A DNA stretch of 17,658 nt from Scandinavium sp051650185 (GCF_051650185.1 NZ_JBOFIN010000021.1:1-17658), one strand, 5' to 3'. Counted from the stretch's first letter, positions 7,300 to 15,421 are shown. Notes: a model not told the origin generated them from the sequence alone. Made by a program: numbers and translations.

Positions 7300-8502
7300 T
7301 TATCCCGCCCCACTGATTGCATCCCCCAAATGAAAAATGGGTAGATACATCGCTACGACCAGCGTGCCGATAATGATGCCTGTCACCAGTAGCATTACCG
7401 GTTCTAACAACGTTGCCAGACTCTCTGCCTGCTGGTTCGTTTGCTGGCTGTGATAGCTCGCCAGATTTTCCAGCATCTTATCCAGCGAACCCGACACTTC
7501 ACCGGTTCTCACCAGCTGTTTACATAGTGGTGTAAAAACTGGGCTTTTCGCCATGGCCTGCCAGATGGCGCTGCCTTGCGCCACAGAATCACTTGTCTGG
7601 TGAATAATATTGCGCCACCAGGGGCAGCTTAGGGTTTTCTCCACACTGGCCAGCCCCTGTAAAAAGGGAATGCCTGCATTCTGTGTGAGCGCCAAAACCG
7701 TGTATATCTGACTCAGCATTTGTCCACGGACCAGGCCGGAAAAAACCGGCAGCTTCAGCAGAAGACGAGGGCGGAGCATTTGCCAACGAGGGCTGCGTTT
7801 AAGCAATGGACGCAGCAAAAGAGGCGAGAAAGCCACCGCGATAATGAACGGTAAACCCCGCTGTACAGCGGCGGACATCGCCATCACCATCTCAGTCAGT
7901 AAGGGCAACGGCGTATTGAAGGTTCGGTAAATGGCGGCAAATTCCGGCAGAACAAAACCGCTCATCCCGATAACCACCCCCACGGCCAACAGCAAAATGA
8001 TCAGCGGGTAGCGCAGGGCTTTTTTCACCTTTTGGCTCAGAGCGTGTTGCATCTGCTGCTGGTGTGCCAGATGAAAACAGCAGTAATCCAGTTTTCCGGT
8101 CATCTCTCCCGCATGGATCATTGCCGAATACAGTGGGGTAAATGCCTCAGGCCACTGCTGCAAAGCTACCGAAAGAGATTCACCCTGAGCCAGATGACGA
8201 GCCAGAGAGTGCAGCAATGCCTGCCATTGCAGGCTGGGATGCTGCTCTGCCAGCAGAGATATCCCTTCCGATAGCGTCAACCCGGCTTGCAGCAGCGTGG
8301 CGAGCTGCTGCACGAATTCGCTGCAGTATTGTGCTTGCCAGTGAGATTTTTTTACCGGGCGGCGTTTTAACGTCAGTGGATAGACGCCCTCTTGTTGAAC
8401 CTGCTGAAGGGCCGCTATTTTCGTTTCTGCCCACACGCAGCCCTGGGTTGTTACGCCCAGTGGAGTTACCCCTCGCCATTGCCACAACTGCTTACTCGAC
8501 AT
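7300..8502 (-). CDS. hofC: Type IV pilus inner-membrane platform protein HofC (PilC/GspF family)
   Basis: HofC belongs to the type II secretion/type IV pilus F family, the membrane platform on which the assembly ATPase drives pilin polymerisation. The product is 400 residues with two T2SF domains, at about 62-185 and 262-388; each has the family pattern of LATLLQAGLTLSEG or ALTQNAGIPFLQG and a later TGE-x-x-G-x-LD motif (AGEMTGKLD, TGEVSGSLD). Membrane segments are likely at about 166-186, 216-233 and 368-390, the last ending VAMYLPIFHLGD, typical of the family. The start overlaps the hofB 3' end by 11 bases, so translation is probably coupled. Pilus formation would need partners elsewhere, such as a prepilin peptidase and secretin. 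Confidence 0.93.
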   Translation of the reverse strand: MSSKQLWQWRGVTPLGVTTQGCVWAETKIAALQQVQQEGVYPLTLKRRPVKKSHWQAQYCSEFVQQLATLLQAGLTLSEGISLLAEQHPSLQWQALLHSLARHLAQGESLSVALQQWPEAFTPLYSAMIHAGEMTGKLDYCCFHLAHQQQMQHALSQKVKKALRYPLIILLLAVGVVIGMSGFVLPEFAAIYRTFNTPLPLLTEMVMAMSAAVQRGLPFIIAVAFSPLLLRPLLKRSPRWQMLRPRLLLKLPVFSGLVRGQMLSQIYTVLALTQNAGIPFLQGLASVEKTLSCPWWRNIIHQTSDSVAQGSAIWQAMAKSPVFTPLCKQLVRTGEVSGSLDKMLENLASYHSQQTNQQAESLATLLEPVMLLVTGIIIGTLVVAMYLPIFHLGDAISGAG

Positions 8503-9877
8503 GCGGTAAGCCTATGACTCTTAGCAACTCTTCCACACTCGTCTGGCCTTGTCGGACGCTCTCAAAGCCATGTTCGAACAGCGTCATCATCCCGGTATCA
8601 CGAGCTATCTTTTCGATTTCCTCCGGGCTTGCGCCACTGATAATGGCCTGTTTCAGTGGTGGGGTGATGAGCAACACTTCAAACAACGCAAGCCGCCCGT
8701 GATAGCCGTGGTAACAGCGATGACAGCCAGGGGCATTCCAGTGTGGAAGAGGTGTGCGGCAAAGAGCGGTTGGCAAAATGGATGAATAGCCCTCCTGTTT
8801 GCGGCAATGCGGACAAAGGCGGCGCACCAGACGTTGAGCAATGACCACCTGAAGTGCGGAGGAAATCATCCAGCGTGCTACGCCCATTTGCTGGAGCCGA
8901 ATCAGGGTTTCAGTCGTCGAATTGGTATGCAGCGTTGAGAGCACCAGATGCCCGGTTTGCGCCGCTTTTATCGCAATTTCCGCCGTTTCAGCATCCCGAA
9001 TCTCGCCGACCATCACGATGTCTGGATCCTGGCGCAGCAGCGCACGAAGGACATTCTGAAAAGTCAGGCCAGCCCGGCTGTTAATCTGTGTCTGATTAAT
9101 CCCCTGAAGTGGGATTTCTACCGGATCCTCCACGCTGCAAATGTTAATCTCCGGCTGATTACGCAATTGCAACGCGCTGTAAAGCGTTACCGTTTTCCCG
9201 CTCCCGGTCGGCCCGGTGACCAGAATTAAGCCTTGCGGTTGTTTGAGAGAAAGCTGGAATGCCGCAAGCTGTGCTGCGCTCATGCCCAACGCTTTGACAT
9301 CCAGCGCCTGTTTCACCTGATGCAAAAGGCGAAGGACGACTTTTTCGCCGCCCCGACAGGGAAGCGTAGCGATACGGAATGAGACGTTGTTTCCGCCGAT
9401 ATCCACGCTAAATTGCCCGTCCTGCGGTAAGCGACGTTCGGCAATATCCAGGCTGCCCAGAACTTTGAGCCTGGCGATGAGCGCTGCGCTGAGCGTCGGC
9501 GAAAAGTCCGGCAGGGCGTGAAGGACGCCATCCACCCTTAAACGCACTCGCAGGTGTTCTTCGTCTGGTTCGAAATGGATATCCGACGCCCGTTGCTGTA
9601 GTGCCTGCTGGAAGGTCTGGTTCAGCAACTCAACCACGTTGCCGTTATCATTGCGAGCAGCGGGTATATGCGTTTCCTGCGAGATTTGCAGATACTGGTC
9701 CATTTGGGGCTGATCCCAACACTCAATATCAATCCGCTTCTGTGTCGAAAAGCGCAGTGAATCCATGAGTTCAGTGGGCGGGTCGCCCACGATAGCAATG
9801 TTAAGCACTTGCTCATTGCTGTTGAGAACGACGGCGTGATAGCGCTGGCAGAGCGTCATTAGCTGTTCATGCTGCAT
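8492..9877 (-). CDS. hofB: Type IV pilus assembly ATPase HofB (PilB/GspE family)
   Basis: HofB is the cytoplasmic hexameric ATPase expected to power assembly of the PpdD pilus. From the ATG at 9877 it is 461 residues, the length recalled for E. coli. Motifs in order: N-terminal regulatory region, SDIHFEP (98-104), Walker A GPTGSGKT (222-229), Asp box VEDPVEIP, Walker B DPDIVMVGEIRD, His box LSTLHTNS, and a zinc site Cys355-x2-Cys358 with Cys385-x2-Cys388. An in-frame ATG 14 codons upstream is less likely: it overlaps ppdD, and 9877 has GAGG about 8 bases before it, overlapping the ppdD stop. Gene order ppdD-hofB-hofC with 10-base and overlapping junctions indicates one operon. Confidence 0.93.
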   Translation of the reverse strand: MQHEQLMTLCQRYHAVVLNSNEQVLNIAIVGDPPTELMDSLRFSTQKRIDIECWDQPQMDQYLQISQETHIPAARNDNGNVVELLNQTFQQALQQRASDIHFEPDEEHLRVRLRVDGVLHALPDFSPTLSAALIARLKVLGSLDIAERRLPQDGQFSVDIGGNNVSFRIATLPCRGGEKVVLRLLHQVKQALDVKALGMSAAQLAAFQLSLKQPQGLILVTGPTGSGKTVTLYSALQLRNQPEINICSVEDPVEIPLQGINQTQINSRAGLTFQNVLRALLRQDPDIVMVGEIRDAETAEIAIKAAQTGHLVLSTLHTNSTTETLIRLQQMGVARWMISSALQVVIAQRLVRRLCPHCRKQEGYSSILPTALCRTPLPHWNAPGCHRCYHGYHGRLALFEVLLITPPLKQAIISGASPEEIEKIARDTGMMTLFEHGFESVRQGQTSVEELLRVIGLPHVE

Positions 9878-9887
9878 CTTTACGCCC

Positions 9888-10325
9888 TCAGTTACCGTCA
9901 AACCGGAAGACATCTTCACAGGCCTGTTTTAAGGCGCTGTCGCTGGCAAGTGTGCAGGTGCGTTGCCATCCGGTAATACCCTTGGCCGTATCCCAGTTTG
10001 GTTTTAGTGTCACGCTTAACCCGTTGAGGCTTTCCTGCCCTGTCAGTGTCACTGTGCCTTGCGCCACATCCATTCCGGAGACATATCGACTGGTTGCGGG
10101 CGCAGGAATGCCATTTGTGCCGCCATCGCAGGGCGTTATGCCACCATGATCCAGAGCACAGAGTTCAATAGCGGTTCGATAAGGCATAAAGGTTTGCAGC
10201 ATGTCCGTGAGGGCCGCTTTGCGCAGGTAGTTCTGGTAGGCCGGAATGCCGATAGCGCTCAGAATGGCAATGATGCCGATGACCACCATCAGCTCAATCA
10301 GGGTAAATCCTTCTTCTCTGTTCAT
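9888..10325 (-). CDS. ppdD: Type IV major prepilin PpdD
   Basis: PpdD is the major subunit of the type IV pilus in enterobacteria. The 145-residue product has a six-residue leader MNREEG, then Phe7 at the prepilin peptidase site, and FTLIELMVVIGIIAILSAIG, the class IVa N-terminal helix with Glu at mature position 5. Four cysteines (56, 66, 124, 136) match the two-disulfide pattern of the E. coli pilin. I chose the ATG at 10325: AAGGAG lies 6-7 bases upstream, and only this start gives a normal prepilin leader. A longer reading frame would add 50 residues of unlikely sequence. Transcription probably begins upstream of this gene under CRP/Sxy control (see the candidate site at 10449-10464). Confidence 0.95.
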   Translation of the reverse strand: MNREEGFTLIELMVVIGIIAILSAIGIPAYQNYLRKAALTDMLQTFMPYRTAIELCALDHGGITPCDGGTNGIPAPATSRYVSGMDVAQGTVTLTGQESLNGLSVTLKPNWDTAKGITGWQRTCTLASDSALKQACEDVFRFDGN

Positions 10326-10448
10326 CACAGGCTCCTTGGTTAACGGGAGCACTTTGGCAGCAGAAAAAGAGCGTGGCGAAGGGTTTAGGGTGAAAAAGGA
10401 AGGGGGTTTCCAGAGTGTTTTATTGGTTTGCGGTGCGTTGCGAAACTT

Positions 10449-10464
10449 TGCGAAGGGGATCGTA
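10449..10464 (-). promoter_or_regulatory. Candidate CRP-S (CRP plus Sxy/TfoX) site upstream of ppdD
   Basis: On the ppdD strand the sequence is TACGA-N6-TCGCA, one base off the competence-type CRP-S pattern TGCGA-N6-TCGCA. It is centred 131 bases before the ppdD ATG; an AT-rich -10-like stretch (minus-strand AATAAA, 10419-10424) lies at a spacing near that of a class II CRP promoter. In E. coli ppdD is known to depend on Sxy and CRP. The site overlaps the hairpin after nadC. Confidence 0.45.
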
Positions 10465-10473
10465 ATCCCCTTC
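10452..10473 (-). terminator. Perfect hairpin downstream of nadC
   Basis: GAAGGGGAT (10452-10460) and ATCCCCTTC (10465-10473) form a perfect 9-pair stem with a four-base loop, 12 bases past the nadC stop. On the nadC strand it is followed by GCAAAGTTTCG, with no real T run, so termination may be incomplete and nadC transcripts may enter ppdD. Confidence 0.55.
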
Positions 10474-10485
10474 ATCTTTGAGGTG

Positions 10486-11379
10486 TTATTTAAAACGCAT
10501 GGAGAGGTCGAGTGCGCGCACGTGTTTGGTCAGCGCCCCCACGGAAATGTAGTCCACGCCGGTTTCGGCAAATTCGCGAATGGTGTCGAACGTGACGTTG
10601 CCGGATACTTCAAGGCGAGCCTGTCCGTTGGTGATTTTCACCGCTTCACGCATCTGCTCTGTGTCGAAGTTATCGAGCATGATGATGTCGGCCCCGGCCT
10701 TCAGCGCTTCCTGCAGTTCTTGCTGGGTTTCGACTTCGACCTCAACCGGCACATCCGGGTGGAGCCAGAAGGCTTTTTCAACGGCCTGGCGTACGGAACC
10801 CGAAGCAATGATGTGGTTTTCTTTAATCAGAAAGGCGTCGGATAAACCCAGTCGGTGATTAGCTCCGCCGCCGCACAAGACGGCGTATTTCAGCGCAGTA
10901 CGCAGGCCCGGCAGGGTTTTGCGGGTATCGAGGAGCTGCGTGTTGGTGCCTTCCAGCAGTTCAACATAGCGACGAACTTCACTGGCAACGCCGGAAAGCG
11001 TTTGCACAAAATTGAGTGCCGTCCGTTCGCCGGTCAGCAGCACGCGGGACGGGCCTTTCAGTTCAAACAACGGCTGGTTGACGCTCAGCACATCGCCATC
11101 TTCCACATGCCAGATAAGGCTGACATCATCACCGGCGAGCTGAATAAATACTTCCTCTACCCAGCGTTTTCCGCAGAATACGCCTGCTTCACGGGTGATG
11201 ACCACCGCGTGAGACTGCGAGTCTTCAGGCAGCAGTTGTGCCGTGATGTCGTTTGCGGCGCTGACTTCACCGCCCAGGTCTTCACGCAGCGCATGCGCCA
11301 CAGCAGCAGGGATATCAAGGTTAATACGTTCCAGCAGCGCGTCACGACGATGCTCAGGATTGTAGTGGCGAGGCGGCAT
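10486..11379 (-). CDS. nadC: Quinolinate phosphoribosyltransferase NadC
   Basis: NadC joins quinolinate to PRPP to give nicotinate mononucleotide with loss of CO2, a step of de novo NAD synthesis in the cytoplasm. The product is 297 residues, the E. coli length. Conserved blocks are TGERTALNFVQTLSGVAS, LLDTRKTLPGLR (substrate-binding Arg/Lys), CGGGANHRLGLSDAFLIKENH, EVEVET, ADIIMLDNF and SGNVTFDTIREFAETGVDYISVGALTKH, covering the PRTase barrel. The ATG has GGAG 8 bases upstream. It diverges from ampD and is followed by ppdD-hofB-hofC in the same direction. Confidence 0.98.
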   Translation of the reverse strand: MPPRHYNPEHRRDALLERINLDIPAAVAHALREDLGGEVSAANDITAQLLPEDSQSHAVVITREAGVFCGKRWVEEVFIQLAGDDVSLIWHVEDGDVLSVNQPLFELKGPSRVLLTGERTALNFVQTLSGVASEVRRYVELLEGTNTQLLDTRKTLPGLRTALKYAVLCGGGANHRLGLSDAFLIKENHIIASGSVRQAVEKAFWLHPDVPVEVEVETQQELQEALKAGADIIMLDNFDTEQMREAVKITNGQARLEVSGNVTFDTIREFAETGVDYISVGALTKHVRALDLSMRFK

Positions 11380-11402
11380 GATAAAACTCCAAATGGTAAG
11401 GA

Positions 11403-11431
11403 ATCATAAGTTATAAACATGCTACTCTGAA
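11403..11431 (-). promoter_or_regulatory. Candidate nadC promoter
   Basis: On the minus strand TTCAGA (11426-11431) and TATGAT (11403-11408) are exactly 17 bases apart, about 24 bases before the nadC ATG. The ampD promoter on the other strand must overlap this 87-base region; TATAAA (11412-11417) is a possible -10 for it but lacks a good -35. Confidence 0.55.
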
Positions 11432-11466
11432 CCGGATTTCAGCACCATACATTAAGGAGAACCCGC

Positions 11467-12030
11467 ATGCAGTTACACGGTGGGTGGCTGGATAATGCCC
11501 GACGCGTCCCGTCGCCGCATCATGATTGCCGCCCGGATGATGAAGCCCCCACGTTGCTGGTGGTGCACAATATCAGCCTGCCGCCCGGAGAATTCGGCGG
11601 TCCCTGGATTGATGCATTATTCACAGGAACAATCGATCCTGATGCTCATCCCTTTTTTGCCGAGATTGCCCACCTGCGGGTTTCTGCACACTGCCTGATT
11701 CGCCGGGATGGCGAAATCGTCCAGTACGTTCCTTTCGATAAACGCGCCTGGCACGCTGGCGTGTCGTCGTATCAGGGGCGTGAAAAATGTAATGATTTTT
11801 CGATTGGCATTGAGCTGGAAGGCACCGATACTTTAGCCTATACCGACCAACAATATCAGCAGCTTGCGGCTCTGACCCGCGTGCTTGTCTCGGCGTATCC
11901 GGCCATTGCCAGCCACATGACCGGACACAGTGATATTGCTCCAGTGCGGAAAACAGATCCCGGCCCGGCGTTTGACTGGCCACGTTTTCGCGCGCTGGTG
12001 AGCCAACCGTCAGACAAGGAGATGACATGA
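11467..12030 (+). CDS. ampD: 1,6-anhydro-N-acetylmuramoyl-L-alanine amidase AmpD
   Basis: AmpD is a cytoplasmic zinc amidase that removes the peptide from 1,6-anhydroMurNAc-peptides imported by AmpG during wall recycling. Loss of AmpD raises AmpR activators and de-represses chromosomal AmpC where that gene is present; ampC is not in this window. The 187-residue product has all active-site residues at their known positions: zinc ligands His34 (VVHNIS), His154 (GHSDI) and Asp164 (KTDPGP), with Glu116 (GIELEG) and Lys162. The 187-residue length is as in Enterobacter and Citrobacter forms (E. coli 183). AAGGAG at 11454-11459 supports the start. Its TGA overlaps the ampE ATG by four bases (ATGA). 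The gene looks intact. Confidence 0.97.
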   Translation: MQLHGGWLDNARRVPSPHHDCRPDDEAPTLLVVHNISLPPGEFGGPWIDALFTGTIDPDAHPFFAEIAHLRVSAHCLIRRDGEIVQYVPFDKRAWHAGVSSYQGREKCNDFSIGIELEGTDTLAYTDQQYQQLAALTRVLVSAYPAIASHMTGHSDIAPVRKTDPGPAFDWPRFRALVSQPSDKEMT

Positions 12031-12881
12031 CGCTGTTTACCACGCTACTGGTGCTGATTGCTGAACGCTTGTTCAAACTCGGTGAACACTGGCAGCTTGA
12101 TCACCGGCTGGAAGTGCTGTTCCGTCGTATCAAACGCTACTCTTTTTCCGTCACGCTGCTGATGACGATTATCGCGATGGCGATTGTCTGGGTGTTGACC
12201 CGCGCATTGCATGGTTTGCTCTTTAATGTGCCGTTGCTGGTGGTGTGGATCCTGCTGGGCCTGCTGTGTATTGGTGCGGGGAAAGTAAGACTGCATTATC
12301 ACGCCTATCTGAAAGCCGCCTCGCGCGATGATGCCCATGCCCGGGATGCCGTGGCGAGCGAGCTGACGCTGATCCACGGCGTGCCGCCAGGCTGCGATGA
12401 ACGTGAATATCTGCGCGAGCTGCAAAACGCGCTGCTGTGGATTAACTTCCGTTTTTATCTGGCGCCGCTGTTCTGGTTTGTTGTCGGTGGCCCGTTAGGC
12501 CCGGTCACGCTGATGGGCTATGCGTTTTTGCGTGCCTGGCAGAGCTTCCTTGCTCGTTACCAAACGCCACGCGATCGCCAGCAATCCGGTGTGGATGCCA
12601 TTCTCCATGTGCTGGACTGGGTTCCGGTGCGCCTTGTCGGCGTGGTGTATGCGCTGATTGGACACGGTGAAAAAGCGCTACCGGCGTGGTTTGCTTCGCT
12701 TGGCGACCGCCACAGTTCGCAATACCAGGTGCTGACACAGTTGGCGCAGTTCTCGCTGGCGCGAGAGCCGCATGTTGATAAAGTGGCGACACCGAAAGCG
12801 GCCGTCTCAATGGCGAAGAAAGCGTCATACCTGACGGTGGTGATTATGGCGCTGCTGACGATTTACGGGACGCTGGTGTAG
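12027..12881 (+). CDS. ampE: Inner-membrane protein AmpE (beta-lactamase regulator family)
   Basis: AmpE is an integral inner-membrane protein of uncertain biochemical role, encoded with AmpD and proposed as a sensor or accessory in beta-lactamase regulation. The 284 residues equal the E. coli length. Hydrophobic segments occur at about 38-58, 63-83, 140-170 and 264-283, with a large hydrophilic part between. Conserved stretches include KLGEHWQLDHRLE, GAGKVRLHYHAYL, GCDEREYLRELQNALLWINFRFYLAP and LIGHGEKALPAWF. Overlap of four bases with ampD implies coupled translation. A REP-type repeat follows the stop. Confidence 0.94.
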   Translation: MTLFTTLLVLIAERLFKLGEHWQLDHRLEVLFRRIKRYSFSVTLLMTIIAMAIVWVLTRALHGLLFNVPLLVVWILLGLLCIGAGKVRLHYHAYLKAASRDDAHARDAVASELTLIHGVPPGCDEREYLRELQNALLWINFRFYLAPLFWFVVGGPLGPVTLMGYAFLRAWQSFLARYQTPRDRQQSGVDAILHVLDWVPVRLVGVVYALIGHGEKALPAWFASLGDRHSSQYQVLTQLAQFSLAREPHVDKVATPKAAVSMAKKASYLTVVIMALLTIYGTLV

Positions 12882-12888
12882 TCAGTTT

Positions 12889-12956
12889 GCCGGATGGCGC
12901 TGCGCTTATCCGGCCTGCGATCTTGTAGGCCCGGTAAGGCAAAGCCGCCACCGGGC
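12889..12956. repeat. REP/BIME palindromic repeat pair
   Basis: Two inverted REP-like units lie between the convergent ends of ampE and the GH43 gene. The first (12889-12918) reads GCCGGATGGCGCTGCGC then TTATCCGGCCTG and folds on itself. The second (12926-12955) reads TAGGCCCGGTAAGGC then AAAGCCGCCACCGGGC, in the opposite orientation. Such BIMEs sit at 3' ends in enterobacteria and can bind gyrase, DNA polymerase I or IHF, or stabilise upstream mRNA. Confidence 0.88.
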
Positions 12957-12962
12957 AATGGC

Positions 12963-13913
12963 TTATACCGAATCCGCAGGCGGGATGCCAAAATCAGGCA
13001 TCCCGTTTTCGTTCCAGCGAATGAGTTTCAGGCGTGTGTGGCGGTTCGGATCGTAGAGCGGATCGCCATCAATCTCGGTGTAATTTCTCGCGTGGTAGAC
13101 CAGCACATCCTCCCCTTCAGGCGTTACCGTAAAGCTGTTATGTCCCGGCCCATACTGGTGGTTTTCATAGCTGGTGGTGAACACCGGTACCGGTGATTTG
13201 TGCCAGTTACTGGCCTGCATCGGATCAGCCTCCAGGTCTATCCACAACAGCCCCATGCAGTAGTTTTCGTCGGTGGCACTGGCGGAGTAGCTGACAAACA
13301 GCTTGTCACCATGAACAATTACCGCCGGGCCCTCATTAACCAAAAATCCACGACACTCCCAGTCAAACTCGGGTTTGCTGAGCAGTATCGGCGGGCCTTT
13401 CAGCGTCCATGGGTTTTCCAGCTCCGCCAGATAGAGGTTGGAGTTTCCGGCGATATCCGGTGCTTTTTGCGCCCATAAATACCACTGCTTCCCCTGGTGC
13501 CGGAAAGTAGTGGCATCCAGCGCGAAGGTATCAAACTGCGTTTTAACCTGACCTTTTTCAACCCACGTTCCGGTGAGTGGGCACTCGTCCGTGCAGGCTA
13601 ACGCAAACATGCGATGCTGGAACATGCCGAGCTTATCGAGGTCATGCGTATGCGTGGCAGCAAAATAGATAACCCATGTCCCGTCGATGTTGTGCAGTTC
13701 CGGCGCCCAGATAAGCTGGCTCATCGGGCCGGTATCTGGTTTTCTCCACACCGCAACAGGCGCTGCGTTGCGCAATCCTTCAAGCGTATCTGCCCGGCGG
13801 ATCTCCAGACGGTCGTACTCCGGCACGGAAGCAATAAAGTAGTAATGCTCTTCATGGCGCAGAATAAAAGGATCTGCGCGCTGTTCAATAAAAGGGTTCG
13901 GCCATGCGGTCAT
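12963..13913 (-). CDS. Glycoside hydrolase family 43 enzyme, probably alpha-L-arabinofuranosidase-like
   Basis: This 316-residue protein is a single five-bladed beta-propeller hydrolase of family GH43. The three expected acidic residues are in place: Asp14 in RADPFIL (base), Asp133 in LDATTF (pKa modulator) and Glu194 in VNEGPAV (acid). YGPGHNSFT holds the His258 found in the family's central metal site. The sequence SVPEYDRLEIRRA and the DPLYDPNRHTR near the end recall exo-acting alpha-L-arabinofuranosidases of subfamily GH43_26, but beta-xylosidase activity cannot be excluded. There is no signal peptide, so it acts in the cytoplasm on imported short oligosaccharides. Its ATG overlaps the transporter stop (ATGA), with AAGGA 7 bases upstream. 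The fold is sure; the substrate is inferred. Confidence 0.88.
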   Translation of the reverse strand: MTAWPNPFIEQRADPFILRHEEHYYFIASVPEYDRLEIRRADTLEGLRNAAPVAVWRKPDTGPMSQLIWAPELHNIDGTWVIYFAATHTHDLDKLGMFQHRMFALACTDECPLTGTWVEKGQVKTQFDTFALDATTFRHQGKQWYLWAQKAPDIAGNSNLYLAELENPWTLKGPPILLSKPEFDWECRGFLVNEGPAVIVHGDKLFVSYSASATDENYCMGLLWIDLEADPMQASNWHKSPVPVFTTSYENHQYGPGHNSFTVTPEGEDVLVYHARNYTEIDGDPLYDPNRHTRLKLIRWNENGMPDFGIPPADSV

Positions 13914-15313
13914 TGTGGTTTCCTTATCAGTTCTGCCTGCGCCTGATAGTCGCTCAGTTCGCGGTAATTCTGGCGGCGTTTCTCCAGGTCGCTCTGGATC
14001 TGTTTCATCAGTTCACGGTCGACTTTCAGCATGCGCACCACGCCTGCGGTGATTAAATAACCGACGCCAGGGATCACGCTAAACAGCAGCACAATGCCGT
14101 TGATCGCCTGCGCGCTTTGCGTTTTAGCACCTGCGTCGTAGCCGTACCAGGAAAGCAAAAAGCCCACCATTGCCCCCGCGACAGCCAGGCCAACTTTCAG
14201 GAAGAACAGGTTGCCAGAGAAGCTGATCCCGGTGATGCGTTTCCCCGTTTTCCACTCGCCGTAATCATCCACGTCGGCCATCAGCGACCAGTGCAGTGGG
14301 GAAGGGATTTGATGCAGGATGTTGAGCAGGAAGTAGAGCACCATAATCATCATGGTGGCTTTCGGGTCGAAGAACCAGAACGCGCAGGAGAACACCGCCA
14401 GCACGATATTGGTCCAGAAGAACACCTGCAGCTTACACCAGCGGTCAGTGAGGACTTTCGCCAGCATACTGCCGATCATCATGCCCACCACGCCAAGACT
14501 GATAAACAGCGTGGCGAAATGCGTGCTTTGCTGCATGACCCAGGTAACGTAATACATGGTTGCCGCCATACGGATAAAGCCGGGGCAGACGTTACACAGG
14601 GTAAGTAGCAGGATGCGCACCCACTGATCGTTCTTCCACACGTCTTTCAGGTCGCGCTTCAGTTCGTCATTGGTCTGGACTGCCGGGCGTACGCGCTCGC
14701 GAACAGTGGCAAAGCAGAACAGGAACATGCACATGCCGATAAACGCCAGCACGGTCATCGCCATTTGATAGCCTTTGGCTTTGTCATCGCCACCAAACCA
14801 GTCGGCCATTGGCAGCAACGTGAGTGACAGCAGCAGGGTGGCGATGCCGACCATCACGAAGCGATAAGACTGGCAGGCAACGCGCTCCTTCGGATCGTTG
14901 GTGATCACGCTGCCCAGTGAGCAGTAAGGAATGTTGATCGCCGTGTAAGTGATGGAAAGCAGGAAATAGGTGACAAACGCATAGATAACTTTGCTGCTGT
15001 AGCTCCATTCCGGGGTGGTGAACATCAGCACGCTGAACAGGGCGTAGGGGAAGGCAATCCACAGCAGCCATGGGCGAAAGCGGCCATATTTGCTGCGGGT
15101 GCGGTCTGCCATGGCGCCCATAATCGGGTCGGTGACGGCGTCAATAACACGAATTGAGAGCAGCAATACGCCCACCAGTGCCGGAGCCAGCCCGAAAATA
15201 TCCGTATAAAAGTAGTTCACAAACAGCATGATGGCGCCAAAGATGATGTTGCACCCGGCGTCCCCCATGCCATAACCGATTTTTTCTCTGACCGATAATG
15301 TGTTGTTGTCCAT
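13910..15313 (-). CDS. GPH-family glycoside/pentoside:cation symporter
   Basis: This 467-residue polytopic protein belongs to the glycoside-pentoside-hexuronide:cation symporters (major facilitator superfamily), close in feel to E. coli YicJ, YagG and XynT. Family marks are VREKIGYGMGDAGCNIIFG at the start, RVIDAVTDPIMGAMADRTRSKYGRFRPW after the second helix, INIPYCSLG, and a late GEWKTGKRITGISFSG. About twelve hydrophobic segments are visible. It would import an oligosaccharide or glycoside with H+ or Na+ for the GH43 enzyme, whose gene overlaps its stop by four bases; substrate is not readable from sequence, though arabinosides or xylosides fit the partner. GGAG lies 8 bases before the ATG. 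The gene pair is absent from this place in E. coli K-12. Confidence 0.92.
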   Translation of the reverse strand: MDNNTLSVREKIGYGMGDAGCNIIFGAIMLFVNYFYTDIFGLAPALVGVLLLSIRVIDAVTDPIMGAMADRTRSKYGRFRPWLLWIAFPYALFSVLMFTTPEWSYSSKVIYAFVTYFLLSITYTAINIPYCSLGSVITNDPKERVACQSYRFVMVGIATLLLSLTLLPMADWFGGDDKAKGYQMAMTVLAFIGMCMFLFCFATVRERVRPAVQTNDELKRDLKDVWKNDQWVRILLLTLCNVCPGFIRMAATMYYVTWVMQQSTHFATLFISLGVVGMMIGSMLAKVLTDRWCKLQVFFWTNIVLAVFSCAFWFFDPKATMMIMVLYFLLNILHQIPSPLHWSLMADVDDYGEWKTGKRITGISFSGNLFFLKVGLAVAGAMVGFLLSWYGYDAGAKTQSAQAINGIVLLFSVIPGVGYLITAGVVRMLKVDRELMKQIQSDLEKRRQNYRELSDYQAQAELIRKPQ

Positions 15314-15332
15314 CGAGACTTCTCCGCAATGA

Positions 15333-15361
15333 GATATACAGCGAATTATTCGCTCGCTAAA
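15333..15361 (-). promoter_or_regulatory. Candidate promoter of the GPH-GH43 operon with operator-like palindrome
   Basis: On the minus strand TTTAGC (15356-15361) and TATATC (15333-15338) are 17 bases apart. The spacer contains the palindrome AGCGAA-TTA-TTCGCT (15340-15354), placed where a repressor would block RNA polymerase. No local regulator gene is present, so a regulator would have to be encoded elsewhere. Confidence 0.42.
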
Positions 15362-15421
15362 TAAATAATGCGTTGCAGGAATGCGGTGATGACATGGACA
15401 AATCTGCTGTGGGAGAGAAAG

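Noticed and set aside
9878..9919. Upstream in-frame start for hofB, adding 14 residues
   Set aside because: It would lie within ppdD coding sequence; the internal ATG has a ribosome site at the ppdD stop and gives the family length and N-terminus.
12889..12956. Possible CRISPR or attachment-site repeat
   Set aside because: Only two inverted units, of typical enterobacterial REP sequence; no regular spacers, integrase or cas gene in the window.
14117..14608. A 163-codon plus-strand frame inside the GPH transporter gene
   Set aside because: Antisense shadow of membrane helices, with the same His/Gln/Glu-rich signature and no start signal.
12963..15313. Recent mobile-element insertion carrying the GPH-GH43 pair
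   Set aside because: No transposase, integrase, direct repeats or tRNA gene at either edge, and composition resembles the neighbours. Ancestral presence or simple loss elsewhere explains it equally well.
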